Shown here piece after piece: positions 20,850-33,531 of a DNA stretch of 64,000 nucleotides. A program made the position numbers and the translations under genes. Source of the DNA: Bathymodiolus brooksi. Taxonomy: Eukaryota > Mollusca > Bivalvia > Mytilida > Modiolidae. Where the stretch lies: NCBI GenBank assembly GCA_963680875.1, contig OY804589.1, forward strand, positions 15,296,028 to 15,360,027, in the 5' to 3' direction. A model generated the notes under the pieces. It was not told the origin of the DNA. It worked only from the letters and a program-made list of their open reading frames with translations, and ran no database searches. Position 1 is the stretch's first letter; every line of letters starts with the position of its first letter.

Positions 20850-20889
20850 TTCTGATAACAGAGCAGCATTCTTGTGGAGCTCAAAAAGA
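20850..20889 (+). CDS. DUF4874/DUF4832-like gene, first recognised exon
   Basis: A 40-bp exon between TTTCTTTCTTTTATTCAG and GTAAGT. The only open phase begins with two bases of a split codon and reads LITEQHSCGAQK, then splits a Glu codon that is completed exactly by the next exon. This would be the start of the mature protein after a signal peptide encoded further upstream. An ATG at 20815 cannot serve, because its frame meets a stop two codons into this exon. No convincing signal-peptide exon was found upstream; repeats occupy most of that region. It is short, so less certain than the following exons. Confidence 0.65.
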
Positions 20890-21627
20890 GTAAGTACATG
20901 TATTCTGTTACAGATTAACATATCACCTTCGAAACAGAGGATGCATTATTTCTTTGTTAGAATAAAATATTACCTTTTCCATATGTCATCCGCCATCTTG
21001 AACAATTATCGCCTTTTTGTAAACGAGGTTCTACTTTCTTTTTGCCTGTATTGCAAGGTTTAAAATTGGTAAAATTATAGTTGGTTTCGTAACAATTGAA
21101 AATGCTCGTAAAAATTAGTTTGATGAAATAGTAGACGTAAATATGTTCCGCCATCTGGTTCTCCACAAATTCGATTTACTTAACTCCAAGATCTATTTTT
21201 TAATCTTGCGCGAATGTCCACCATGAGGAAAATCCCATGTAATATTCTGAACTCCATGGGAAATAATAGTGTGGCGATTGGTTGCCAGGTGTAACTGTTA
21301 CACAAGAACCTTGCTGTCTTTGACAAAGTTAGACTATACATTTCCGGTCTTGCTACCTGATTTTTATGGGATTTCATTTTGTCAGTTATTTAGAAGAGTT
21401 TGCAGATACCAAAGGGGTAATCATAATCAGTATATCGAAGACGAATTAGATATATTTTTCAAATTGAATTGTTTCACTGGTGCTATCCATCCTTCAATCC
21501 AATATGATTTTTATTTAACAAATAAAGAAATTATACATAAAATATTGTATAACGGAATGTAAACTCAATGTACACGCAGACTCATTAAACACCATTTAGA
21601 AGCATGAAAAAGCCCCATCTTTTTCAG
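20890..21627 (+). other. Intron 1
   Basis: It contains a minus-strand family M 3'-end fragment at about 21395-21450 (GATACCAAAGGGGTAATCAT). No other element was recognised. Confidence 0.6.
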
Positions 21628-21736
21628 AGTGAACTTCCACGAACCAGATGATAAATTAAGGGACAACTTATTGAATCCTGCACGTGGCTTCTACATAGAT
21701 TCTATAACGTCTGCAAGATATTTTCAACCACTTACG
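21628..21736 (+). CDS. DUF4874/DUF4832-like gene, exon 2 (residues 13-49)
   Basis: The acceptor is CATCTTTTTCAG and the donor ACG|GTAAGA. It reads VNFHEPDDKLRDNLLNPARG and FYIDSITSARYFQPLT. The LLNPARGFY segment is the typical start of DUF4874-type proteins, where an NPxRGFY-like motif forms the first strand of the predicted barrel. The exon ends in phase 0, matching exon 3. The intron that follows is 7.5 kb, mostly satellite. Confidence 0.88.
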
Positions 21737-21774
21737 GTAAGATAAATTATAGATACAAGTGGCATGAAAATCAC

Positions 21775-24700
21775 TCCTGTGGTACTACGTTCTAAGGATG
21801 TACCCATTCCTGTGGTACTACGTTCTAAGGATGTACCATTCCTGTGGTACTACGTTCTAAGGATGTACCCATTCCTGTGGTACTACGTTCTAAGGATGTA
21901 CCATTCCTGTGGTACTACGTTCTAAGGATGTACCCATTCCTGTGGTACTACGTTCTAAGGATGTACCATTCCTGTGGTACTACGTTCTAAGGATGTACCC
22001 ATTCCTGTAGTACTACGTTCTAAGGATGTACCATTCCTGTGGTACTACGTTCTATGGATGTACCCATTCCTGTGGTACTACGTTCTAAGGATGTACCATT
22101 CCTGTGGTACTACGTTTTAAGGATGTACCCATTCCTGTGGTACTACGTTCTAAGGATGTACTCATTCCTGTGGTACTACATTCTAAGGATGTACCATTCT
22201 TGTGGTACTACGTTCTAATAATGAACCCATTCCTGTGGTACTACGTTCTAATAATGAACCCATTCCTGTGGTACTACGTTCTAAGGATGTACCATTCCTG
22301 TGGTACTATGTTCTAAGGATGTACCCATTCCTGTGGTACTACGTTCTAAGGATGTGCCCATTCCTGTAGTACTACGTTCTAAGGATGTACCATTCCTGTG
22401 GTACTACGTTCTAAGGATGTACCCATTCCTGTAATACTACGTTCTAAGGATGTACCATTCCTGTGGTACTACGTTCTAAGGATGTACCCATTCCTGTGGT
22501 ACTACGTTCTAAGGATGTACCCATTCCTGTGGTACTACGTTCTAAGGATTTACCCATTCCTGTAGTACTACGTCCTAAGGATGTACCATTCCTGTGGTAC
22601 TACGTTCTAAGGATGTACCATTCCTGTAGTACTACGTTCTAAGGATGTACCATTCCTGTGGTACTATGTTCTAAGGATGTACCATTCCTGTAGTACTACG
22701 TTCTAAGGATGTACCAATTCCTGTGGTACTACGTTCTAAGGATGTACCCATTCCTGTGGTACTACGTTCTAAGGATGTACCCATTCCTGTAGTACTACGT
22801 TCTAAGGATGTACCATTCCTGTGGTACTACGTTCTAAGGATGTACCCATTCCTGTAGTACTACGTTCTAAGGATGTACCATTCCTGTGGTACTACGTTCT
22901 AAGGATGTACCCATTCCTGTGGTACTACGTTCTAAGGATGTACCCATTCCTGTAGTACTACGTTCTCAGGATGTACCATTCCTGTGGTACTACGTTCTAA
23001 GGATGTACCCATTCCTGTAGTACTACGTTCTAAGGATGTACCATTCATGTGGTACTACGTTCTAAGGATGTACCCATTCCTGTAGTACTACGTTCTAAGG
23101 ATGTACCATTCATGTGGTACTACGTTCTAAGGATGTACCCATTCCTTTAGTACTACGTTCTAAGGATGTGCCATTCCTGTGGTACTACGTTCTAAGGATG
23201 TACCCATTCCTGTAGTACTACGTTCTAAGGATGTACCATTCCTGTGGTACTACGTTCTAAGGATGTACCATTCCTGTGGTACTACGTTCTAAGGATGTAC
23301 CCATTCCTGTGGCACTACGTTCTAAGGATGTACCATTCATGTGGTACTACGTTCTAAGGATGTACCCATTCCTTTAGTTCTACGTTCTAAGGATGTGCCA
23401 TTCCTGTGGTACTACGTTCTAAGGATGTACCCATTCCTGTGGTACTACGTTCTAAGGATGTACCATTCCTGTGGTACTACGTTCTAAGGATGTACCCATT
23501 CCTGTGGTACTACGTTCTAAGGATGTACCATTCCTGTGGTACTACGTTCTAAGGATGTACCCATTCCTGTAGTACTACGTTCTAAGGATGTACCATTCCT
23601 GTGGTACTACGTTCTATGGATGTACCCATTCCTGTGGTACTACGTTCTAAGGATGTACCATTCCTGTGGTACTACGTTTTAAGGATGTACCCATTCCTGT
23701 GGTACTACGTTCTAAGGATGTACTCATTCCTGTGGTACTACATTCTAAGGATGTACCATTCTTGTGGTACTACGTTCTAATAATGAACCCATTCCTGTGG
23801 TACTACGTTCTAATAATGAACCCATTCCTGTGGTACTATGTTCTAAGGATGTACCCATTCCTGTGGTACTACGTTCTAAGGATGTGCCCATTCCTGTAGT
23901 ACTACGTTCTAAGGATGTACCATTCCTGTGGTACTACGTTCTAAGGATGTACCCATTCCTGTAATACTACGTTCTAAGGATGTACCATTCCTGTGGTACT
24001 ACGTTCTAAGGATGTACCCATTCCTGTGGTACTACGTTCTAAGGATGTACCCATTCCTGTGGTACTACGTTCTAAGGATTTACCCATTCCTGTAGTACTA
24101 CGTCCTAAGGATGTACCATTCCTGTGGTACTACGTTCTAAGGATGTACCATTCCTGTAGTACTACGTTCTAAGGATGTACCATTCCTGTGGTACTATGTT
24201 CTAAGGATGTACCATTCCTGTAGTACTACGTTCTAAGGATGTACCATTCCTGTGGTACTACGTTCTAAGGATGTACCCATTCCTGTGGTACTACGTTCTA
24301 AGGATGTACCCATTCCTGTAGTACTACGTTCTAAGGATGTACCATTCCTGTGGTACTACGTTCTAAGGATGTACCCATTCCTGTAGTACTACGTTCTAAG
24401 GATGTACCATTCCTGTGGTACTACGTTCTAAGGATGTACCCATTCCTGTGGTACTACGTTCTAAGGATGTACCCATTCCTGTAGTACTACGTTCTCAGGA
24501 TGTACCATTCCTGTGGTACTACGTTCTAAGGATGTACCCATTCCTGTAGTACTACGTTCTAAGGATGTACCATTCATGTGGTACTACGTTCTAAGGATGT
24601 ACCCATTCCTGTAGTACTACGTTCTAAGGATGTACCATTCATGTGGTACTACGTTTTAAGGATGTACCCATTCCTTTAGTACTACGTTCTAAGGATGTGC

Positions 24701-27700
24701 CATTCCTGTGGTACTACGTTCTAAGGATGTATCCATTCCTGTAGTACTACGTTCTAAGGATGTGCCATTCCTGTGGTACTACGTTCTAAGGATGTACCCA
24801 TTCCTGTAGTACTACGTTCTAAGGATGTACCATTCCTGTGGTACTACGTTCTAAGGATGTACCATTCCTGTGGTACTACGTTCTAAGGATGTACCCATTC
24901 CTGTGGCACTACGTTCTAAGGATGTACCATTCATGTGGTACTACGTTCTAAGGATGTACCCATTCCTTTAGTTCTACGTTCTAAGGATGTGCCATTCCTG
25001 TGGTACTACGTTCTAAGGATGTATCCATTCCTGTAGTACTACGTTCTTAGGATGTGCCATTCCTGTGGTACTACGTTCTAAGGATGTACCCATTCCTGTA
25101 GTACTACGTTCTAAGGATGTACCATTCCTGTGGTATTACGTTCTAAGGATGTACCATTCCTGTGGTACTACGTTCTAAGGATGTACCCATTCCTGTGGCA
25201 CTACGTTCTAAGGATGTACCCATTCCTATAGTACTACGTTCTAAGGATGTACCATTCCTGTGATACTACGTTCTAAGGATGTACCCATTCCTATAGTACT
25301 ACGTTCTAAGGATGTACCAATTCCTGTGGTACTACGTTCTAAGGATGTACCATTCATGTGGTACTACGTTCTAAGGATGTACCCATTCCTATAGTACTAC
25401 GCTCTAAGGATGTACCATTCCTGTAGTACTACGTTCTAATGATGTACCATTCCTGTGGTACTACGTTCTAAGGATGTACCCATTCCTGTGGTACTACGTT
25501 CTAAGGATGTACCATTCCTGTGGTACTACGTTCTAAGGATGTACCCATTCCTGTGGTACTACGTTCTAAGGATGTACCCATTCCTGTGGTACTACGTTCT
25601 AATGATGTACCATTCCTGTGGTACTACGTTCTAAGGATGTACCCATTCCTGTGGTACTACGTTCTAATGATGTACCATTCCTGTGGTACTACGTTCTAAG
25701 GATGTACCCATTCCTGTGGCACTACGTTCTAAGGATGTACCCATTCCTATAGTACTACGTTCTAAGGATGTACCATTCCTGTGATACTACGTTCTAAGGA
25801 TGTACCCATTCCTATAGTACTACGTTCTAAGGATGTACCCATTCCTGTGGTACTACGTTCTAAGGATGTACCATTCATGTGGTACTACGTTCTAAGGATG
25901 TACCCATTCCTATAGTACTACGCTCTAAGGATGTACCATTCCTGTAGTACTACGTTCTAATGATGTACCATTCCTGTGGTACTACGTTCTAATGATGTAC
26001 CCATTCCTGTGGTACTACGTTCTAAGGATGTACCATTCCTGTGGTACTACATTCTAAGGATGTACCCATTCCTGTGGTACTACGTTCTAAGGATGTACCC
26101 ATTCCTGTGGTACTACGTTCTAATGATGTACCATTCCTGTGGTACTACATTCTAAGGATGTACCCATTCCTGTGGCACTACGTTCTAAGGATGTACCCAT
26201 TCCTATAGTACTACGTTCTAAGGATGTACCATTCCTGTGATACTACGTTCTAAGGATGTACCCATTCCTATAGTACTACGTTCTAAGGATGTACCCATTC
26301 CTGTGGTACTACGTTCTAAGGATGTACCATTCATGTGGTACTACGTTCTAAGGATGTACCCATTCCTATAGTACTACGCTCTAAGGATGTACCATTCCTG
26401 TAGTACTACGTTCTAATGATGTACCATTCCTGTGGTACTACGTTCTAAGGATGTACCCATTCCTGTGGTACTACGTTCTAAGGATGTACCATTCCTATAG
26501 TACTACGTTCTAAGGATGTACCAATTCCTGTGGTACTACGTTCTAAGGATGTACCATTCATGTGGTACTACGTTCTAAGGATGTACCCATTCCTATAGTA
26601 CTACGCTCTAAGGATGTACCATTCCTGTAGTACTACGTTCTAATGATGTACCATTCCTGTGGTACTACGTTCTAAGGATGTACCCATTCCTGTGGTACTA
26701 CGTTCTAAGGATGTACCATTCCTGTGGTACTACGTTCTAAGGATGTACCCATTCCTGTGGTACTACGTTCTAAGGATGTACCCATTCCTGTGGTACTACG
26801 TTCTAATGATGTACCATTCCTGTGGTACTACGTTCTAAGGATGTACCCATTCCTGTGGTACTACGTTCTAATGATGTACCATTCCTGTGGTACTACGTTC
26901 TAAGGATGTACCCATTCCTGTGGCACTACGTTCTAAGGATGTACCCATTCCTATAGTACTACGTTCTAAGGATGTACCATTCCTGTGATACTACGTTCTA
27001 AGGATGTACCCATTCCTATAGTACTACGTTCTAAGGATGTACCCATTCCTGTGGTACTACGTTCTAAGGATGTACCATTCATGTGGTACTACGTTCTAAG
27101 GATGTACCCATTCCTATAGTACTACGCTCTAAGGATGTACCATTCCTGTAGTACTACGTTCTAATGATGTACCACTCCTGTGGTACTACGTTCTAATGAT
27201 GTACCCATTCCTGTGGTACTACGTTCTAAGGATGTACCATTCCTGTGGTACTACATTCTAAGGATGTACCCATTCCTGTGGTACTACGTTCTAAGGATGT
27301 ACCCATTCCTGTGGTACTACGTTCTAATGATGTACCATTCCTGTGGTACTACATTCTAAGGATGTACCCATTCCTGTGGCACTACGTTCTAAGGATGTAC
27401 CCATTCCTATAGTACTACGTTCTAAGGATGTACCATTCCTGTGATACTACGTTCTAAGGATGTACCCATTCCTATAGTACTACGTTCTAAGGATGTACCC
27501 ATTCCTGTGGTACTACGTTCTAAGGATGTACCATTCATGTGGTACTACGTTCTAAGGATGTACCCATTCCTATAGTACTACGCTCTAAGGATGTACCATT
27601 CCTGTAGTACTACGTTCTAATGATGTACCATTCCTGTGGTACTACGTTCTAAGGATGTACCCATTCCTGTGGTACTACGTTCTAAGGATGTACCATTCCT

Positions 27701-28190
27701 GTGGTACTACGTTCTAAGGATGTACCAATTCCTGTGGTACTACGTTCTAAGGATGTACCCATTCCTGTGGTACTACGTTCTAAGGATGTACCATTCCTGT
27801 GGTACTACGTCCTAAGGATTTACCCATTCCTGTGGTACTACGTTCTAAGGATGTACCCATTCCTGTGGTACTACGTTCTAAGGATGTACCATTCCTGTGG
27901 TACTACGTTCTAAGGATGTACCATTCCTGTGGTACTACGTTCTAAGGATGTACCCCATTCCTGTGGTACTACGTTCTAAGGTTGTACCAATTCCTGTGGT
28001 ACTACGTTCTAAGGATGTACCCATTCCTGTGGTACTACGTTCTAAGGATGTACCAATTCCTGTGGTACTACGTTCTAAGGATGTACCCATTCCTGTGGTA
28101 CTACGTTCTAAGGATGTACCAATTCCTGTGGTACTACGTTCTAAGGATGTACCAATTCCTGTGGTACTACGTTCTAAGGATGTACCATTC
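21775..28190. repeat. 32/33-bp minisatellite, ~197 copies, in intron 2
   Basis: The unit is CCTGTGGTACTACGTTCTAA plus GGATGTACCCATT, alternating with a version lacking one C. Variants (TAGTACTAC for GGTACTAC, ATAATGAACC, GCTCTAAGG) recur in blocks. The segment starting at 22104 repeats at 23666 (offset 1562), and GCTCTAAGG-bearing blocks near 25388 and 25919 repeat near 26604 and 27125 (offset about 1.2 kb). The array starts 39 bases after the exon 2 donor. Short frames inside it are not genes. Confidence 0.95.
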
Positions 28191-28292
28191 TATTTGTCCA
28201 ATGAGAAACATTGTATTTTTATATATTTCTTCTACTTCTTCTACCTCTACCAAATATTGACCACTTTCAACCAGTTGAAGATTATGTATTTA

Positions 28293-28594
28293 GGGACGGA
28301 CCATTTAACTTCCAGAGGGGGGGGGGGGGGCATGTTTTTTTTCTAAAAAAATATTCTGTTTCCCAATGTTGCTGAAAAAAATATTCTGATTTTGGTGGAG
28401 GAAATAAAAAATAATCTGATTCAGAGTTTTTGTCATATAACCTAATGTTAAATTTTGGAAAAAAAATTCGCGCTTTGTGCGACAAAAAAAATAAATATTC
28501 TAACTCTCGTGTTTTCCGAAAAAAAAATTCTGAACGAAACAAAAAACCATAACCCCCCTCCCCTCCCCCCACTGCAAGTTAAATGGTCGGTCCC
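28293..28594. mobile_element. MITE with TTA target duplication
   Basis: The left end GGGACGGACCATTTAACTT and the right end AAGTTAAATGGTCGGTCCC are inverted repeats with one mismatch, followed inward by a G-run (28317-28330) and a C-rich run. TTA flanks both sides (28290-28292, 28595-28597). The interior is A/T-rich and has no transposase. Confidence 0.85.
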
Positions 28595-29255
28595 TTATAG
28601 GTTTCATACATCATATATTATTTGATAGAGGAGACAGCAGCTTTGATTGTTTCAACCATCCGACTCACAACTATGAGCTGTGGGTGCCGGTGCCGGTCAG
28701 ATATCATAAATAAGAGTAATAACAAAATTACCGAACTCCGAACAATCTTACGAAGGGAAAGTCAAAACTCACAAGTATATAAACAGAGAAAATCAGTCAA
28801 CAACCGGTAAACTGTGAAAACCGTAATGACCCTGACTTGGTACAGGCATTTCTAAAGAAATGGTGGGTTGAATCAGATTTTAAAGCGCCAAACCTCCCGC
28901 TTTCATTACGGCTCAAAGATTCCGGCTGTCACTATAACAGTATTTATAACAATACTGGAACAAAATAGGTAAAATAGTTGTCAAAGCAGCACCAAACTCA
29001 GTGAAGTAAATGTCAAAGACACCTGTCTCTGATGAGTTTAACAGCATTACACTGACTTTAGATCCGAATGTATTAATACAGAAAGTTAGTTTTCATGACT
29101 TTGTAATAAAACCGCAGATAACTAGGTTATGGAGCACGACGCGTGTCTAGAATAGCCATCATCAGGTACACCCAAAAACTCTAATGACTAGAAATGATAT
29201 TGCATATTACTGAAATATTGAAATAAAATGTAACTGACAAATTTTCTTTCTTTAG
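28595..29255 (+). other. End of intron 2
   Basis: A family N end (GAGCACGACGCGTGTCTAG, CATCATCAGGTACACCC) lies at about 29130-29178. The polypyrimidine tract TTTTCTTTCTTTAG ends at 29255. Nothing else was recognised. Confidence 0.6.
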
Positions 29256-29438
29256 AAAGACCATCTAAAATGTCTGAGGGATAATCATGGTACCATTCTG
29301 ATGTTAAGAATGTATAGCCTAGATACCTTTGCTGACGGTTCACCAATATCAGATGATTTTAAACACAAACTTGAACAAGACTTTAAAGCTGCCAAAGAAG
29401 CAGGATGGAGTCTTGTTCTACGTTTCATGTATGAAAAT
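29256..29438 (+). CDS. DUF4874/DUF4832-like gene, exon 3 (residues 50-110)
   Basis: 61 codons, phase 0 at both ends, acceptor TTTCTTTAG and donor AAT|GTAAGT. It reads KDHLKCLRDNHGTILMLRMY, continues through SLDTFADGSPISDDF, and ends with AGWSLVLRFMYEN. An aspartate-rich strand-loop-helix followed by a hydrophobic strand ending RFMYEN is the pattern expected for successive units of a beta/alpha barrel. It is among the clearest matches to the DUF4874 family in the model. Confidence 0.92.
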
Positions 29439-29589
29439 GTAAGTAAAATGTACACATTCCTTATCTATACCTGATTGCGCGAAGGGGGAAATAGAAAAGT
29501 CTGGCACGATTTGGAGTGAAGATAATATTTCCCATTGACGTAAGCTGTTTTATTATTTGGATTAAAAATAATGTGTCTAAAATAAAAGT

Positions 29590-29830
29590 TTGAAGATACT
29601 TAAAGGGTAATCAGAAGCGGTTATCAGAAGCACATATAATACAATGACCAAAAGTAAACGGACAAAAGGACAAACAATGATCTATAAAGCACTAGAAAGA
29701 AAACAAAAGTAAAAACCAGACGGACACAGGTGCTCCAAAAAGGTTAGCAGTTCCTGTTGCACTAGCTAGTGGAGACAGTCGTGGTATACTTGTTACAAAC
29801 CCGGTAATAATATATTAATGAGTGAAGGAC
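29590..29830 (-). repeat. Family M copy in intron 3
   Basis: On the plus strand: GAAGATACTTAAAGGGTAAT, GGACAAACAATGATCTATAA, CAGGTGCTCC, CACTAGCTAGTGGAGAC and CTTGTTACAAACCCGGTAAT. It is nearly complete from the 3' end to the 5' head. Confidence 0.7.
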
Positions 29831-29854
29831 CTTTTGTCATTACCAACTATGCAA

Positions 29855-29975
29855 GAAGAGTTTGAATATACCAAAGGGAGGTAATCAGAATCCGTATATC
29901 TAAGAAGAACAGACAACACAATAGCCAAAAGAAAAAGTACAAAAGAACAAACAACGATCAACAAAACATACATAT
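29855..29975 (-). repeat. Family M fragment in intron 3
   Basis: GAAGAGTTTGAATATACCAA, GAAGAACAGACAACACAATA and ACAAACAACGATCAACAAAA; 3' portion only. Confidence 0.65.
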
Positions 29976-29992
29976 AAAACTAAAGATTGAGC

Positions 29993-30180
29993 GCAATAAT
30001 GCCTATCACCGCTAATGTTACTTTCTCTCCCATGGGGAGGTATACTTCAATTAACCTTATGTGACAAAGTGTGTCAGTGACTTCCAGTAGATCGGTCGTG
30101 GTTTTCCTGCACGAATAAAATTGAGTGCCACGATATAACATTGTTGAAAATGGAATGAAACACGATTACTCATAACTCTA
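29993..30180 (+). mobile_element. SINE-A copy in intron 3, diverged
   Basis: GCCTATCACCGCTAATG, GGGGAGGTATACTTCAATTA, GTGACAAAGTGTGTCAGTGA and the end GTGCCACGATATAACATTGT. The tail is degraded. Confidence 0.65.
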
Positions 30181-30271
30181 AACAACATTCATTCTTAATC
30201 ACATAATTAGCTAATTCAATCATTAAATATGATTAGTTAATACATTGATTAAAAACAGTTCAGCAACATAA

Positions 30272-30467
30272 TTTAATCATTGCATTAGCTAAGTATGTGA
30301 TTAGGAATTAATTATGTAATTATGGCTAATCATATGATTAGCTTAATCACAAGTTCAACAACGGACCCATTTAATCATTGCATTAGCTAAGTATGTGATT
30401 AGGAATTAATTATGTAATTATGGCTAATCATATGATTAGCTTAATCACAAGTTCAACAACGGACCCC
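30272..30467. repeat. 98-bp tandem duplication with internal palindrome
   Basis: Two identical or nearly identical 98-base copies start at TTTAATCATTGCATTAGCTA. Each contains the perfect palindrome GCTAATCATATGATTAGC and ends CAACAACGGACCC. The second copy ends 40 bases before exon 4. Confidence 0.9.
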
Positions 30468-30507
30468 TGAACATTAACCTATTGTTTGGCATTCATTATT
30501 GATCTAG

Positions 30508-30646
30508 AATTTGGATACACAATACGATCCGAGATCCGAACCATCAGTACCACAGATTCAGGAACATATCAAACAATTGGCCCCAGTTATTACACGATAC
30601 GATGGTATAGTTGTGTCAGTTCAAGCAGGATTTCACGGTGAATATG
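30508..30646 (+). CDS. DUF4874/DUF4832-like gene, exon 4 (residues 111-157)
   Basis: The acceptor is a weak tract (CATTATTGATCTAG); the donor is TATG|GTAAGT. It reads NLDTQYDPRSEPSVPQIQEH, continues through KQLAPVITRYDGIVVSVQ, and ends AGFHGEY plus a split Gly. The HIKQLAPVI...I...VQAGF order is the family's conserved core: a helix, then the strand that carries a Gly-Phe-x-Gly motif. In bacterial members I recall a GEW-like motif just after it. Here the junction reads HGEYGLW, so Glu155 is shifted relative to that pattern (from memory, not aligned). Confidence 0.9.
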
Positions 30647-30699
30647 GTAAGTATATATCAGTTTACTTTATGTACTGAACTCAATTAATGTGTTGTTGC

Positions 30700-30745
30700 A
30701 GAAGAGTTTGAAGATACCAAAGGGGTAATCAAAATCCGTATATTT
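30700..30745 (-). repeat. Family M 3'-end fragment
   Basis: GAAGAGTTTGAAGATACCAA followed by AGGGGTAATCAAAATCCG. Confidence 0.65.
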
Positions 30746-30894
30746 TTTGAAACTTCAGCCCATAAAACTAGTTTGAACACACTACTTTTTATTGAAAATA
30801 GGCATACCAAGCCAGGAAAGAGAGAGATAATGTAAACGTGTGTTAGGGGTATAGATTTTGCCTCTGTTTCAACGATTCTTCGATTGAATTTTGG

Positions 30895-31100
30895 ATAACT
30901 ATCCTTCCGGAGCACCTGCGTTCACCTCTGGGTTTTAATGGAGTTCGCGTTGCTCAAACTTTAGTTTTCTCGGTGATGTTTTGTGGATCATTGCTGGTCT
31001 ATTTTAGCATTGTATTGTCTGACCTTCTTAGATTTACGGCTTCCGGTTACCCCTTTTGTGTCTTCCGGTTACCCACTTTTGTGTCTTCAAACTTTTCATG
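30895..31100 (+). repeat. Family M copy
   Basis: CTTCCGGAGCACCTGCGTTC, GGAGTTCGCGTTGCTC and TTTGTGTCTTC. The terminal segment CGGTTACCC...TTTTGTGTCTTC is duplicated in tandem. Confidence 0.7.
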
Positions 31101-32736
31101 TAAGTAAGATTATCAAGTCCTAAATCAACCCAAATTGATGTGAAAAAATGCGATTTACCTCACACAACTAATGTACTGGACCTTTAATTATCGATAACAA
31201 TAAATAAATGAACCAGAAAATATACAATTTTGTTAAACAGAATTATCCGAATGTTTGAAGTTGAATTTTGTATAAGCTAAATGCATGATACTAATAAAAA
31301 TCTTGAATTCAGAAAGTAAAGTTTATAGCGAGCACAGAGAGCTCTACAGCAACATGGGCATGCGCATGCAACACACAATCTTCCTTATGGTGAGATTGAA
31401 ATCCTTTCGTCCGGAAGTTGATAAAAGTTGGCAGTCTCGGAGAGAATGCCAAAAATAAAATAAAAAGTCTCCAATAAATGATTTTAAAACTAAAATGATA
31501 TCATGAACTTCTAAAAATCGTATTTAAGTAAAAAAAGACAATAAAAGGTGCTTACATTGTTAAATTAATCAGAATGACATCTCGCTATCAAAGTCATGAC
31601 GTCATGTTAAAAATATTGTTATTCATAGACATAGGCCAAAGTCGTCAACAACATTTCGCGGAATTTTAATTAAAATCTTGTATTTTCATTCCCGAGTCAA
31701 AAAATTTCAAAACGACATCTATTTCATTTGCAACTGCGTCAATTCCGTAAATCGTGACGACATGTAAACAAACAACACTTTTTTCAAGCGTGTCCAGATT
31801 ATTAGATAAAAACCTTTCTAGTTACGGATTAGTAAAAGATGATTATAGAATAAATTTGACTTAATTTTGAACTACAATATTTTCAGAAAATATCAAATTT
31901 ATTTTTTGGACCATTTGCAGCCGATGTAGAAAAACTCGCCTTGGTGTGATTTAGTTTTGTTTTATTTTTTGCAGAATCTACGCGGGTGGTCTAAATATTT
32001 ACTCGGATCGATCAAAACTTTGATTAATACAACACTGGCGTACGGAAAGGACTTTATGTTAACATGGACTATCAGGTTAAGGACAACAACTGTTCATTTT
32101 TTTATCACTGTGAATGACTCTTAAGACAACACGAATCTGGTCATTTTTTGACGTATGGACATTTCATGTCACGCCCAACTGCATTTCACTGTCGCACTCC
32201 AGATTTATATTGACATTTCGTTACTGTATATATGACTTACCAGTTTAAAAGAAATCCAAACACAATTCCTGTCTCCAAGATTATGTGTACATGTACCACA
32301 ATATTCCTAAAGTTCTACAATAAATGCGTAAATAAAAACGAATCTGGCCACCATTCATCGTCATGTTAATATTTTTTTTATCACGTCATATTTTACGTTG
32401 CAACAAGTAAAGGTCAGCATTGAAATCGTATTTGGGTCACAACTGACACGCAAAGATGAGAATGTCATCAATATTTTTTAATACGCATCTATAGTACACG
32501 TACAAGAACTAGCAGGAGATCACAGGGACCTGCTCCCGGCCTTTCGTTATCAATAATTTTAACCCTACTATCAATGTGCGGTACTAAAATATCACAAGGG
32601 ATGACACCCGTTCATATTTATACTTGATTCCTACCTTTCGTACGGTTTAGTTGTGTTGAATAATGGTAATTCCAAATAAATATCACAAAAATCCTAAAGT
32701 ATACTAAAAATCCAGCTTTTTAAAATTTTGCCAAAG

Positions 32737-32769
32737 GGGGGGGGGTGGGGGGGGGGGGGGGGGGGGGGT
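32737..32769. repeat. Poly-G tract
   Basis: A run of G interrupted by single T bases, flanked by AAATTTTGCCAAA and TGCATGTGCCCC. It gives a proline-run artefact frame on the minus strand. Confidence 0.9.
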
Positions 32770-33531
32770 GCATGTGCCCCTTACCACCGGCTCATATGTC
32801 TCTGATAAGAAAAGATAGTGGTGAACATTAACATTTTTCATTTTTATACAATTTTTGCATTTATTATTTCTTTGGCTAAGTAACAAACATTTTCTAACCA
32901 TGATGTGCTTGCAAGGAACAGGGAACGCATTAGTTTTTCCTTATTCCTGTTAGTGTTAATTATTTCTATCAGTACCCATTTGTTTATTCATCTTACATTT
33001 TCCGTCAGTCTGATCCTACAAAATATTTGAATACTACCAACATCTGCCGCCGACAATGGTTTAGAATAGTAAGACACAATGAATTTTATTTATTTAACTA
33101 TTAATTATGCCGTTCATACTATATGTATGTCTGTTATTATTTATTAAACTCAGTCTTTCTAAAATAAATGCTATAAAATTATTAACCAGCTTGTTGCTGA
33201 AACTTTAAAAAGTAATAACATTACACAAGAAGGAATACATGTCTCTGTATAATCTTGTCTAATGTCACAGATAATTTTAAAGCGTATGATTTCGATACTG
33301 AATATTGCCTTAATATATATATCACGCCTCTACTGTGCTTTTTCCAATAAAAAAAATATTTAATATTGATAAATATTTTGTATGTGAAAGCAGAGACATG
33401 AAAGCGGTACCTATATAATTCTTTTAAAATTAAAAACTATTTTGTTCACTTGGAGATAGCATAATATTGGCCCAAATACACATACTTTAAAATGTCGAAA
33501 TGAAGATTATCCGTATTAAAGTAACCGTACG

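Noticed and set aside
20815..20889. ATG at 20815 as the start codon of the gene
   Set aside because: Its frame reaches TGA two codons into the exon; the intervening T-rich sequence is better explained as the splice acceptor tract.
21775..28190. CRISPR array
   Set aside because: Units are contiguous 32/33-bp tandem repeats with no unique spacers, and the window is eukaryotic.
28282..28572. 96-codon minus-strand frame
   Set aside because: Falls within the TTA-flanked MITE and its homopolymer runs.
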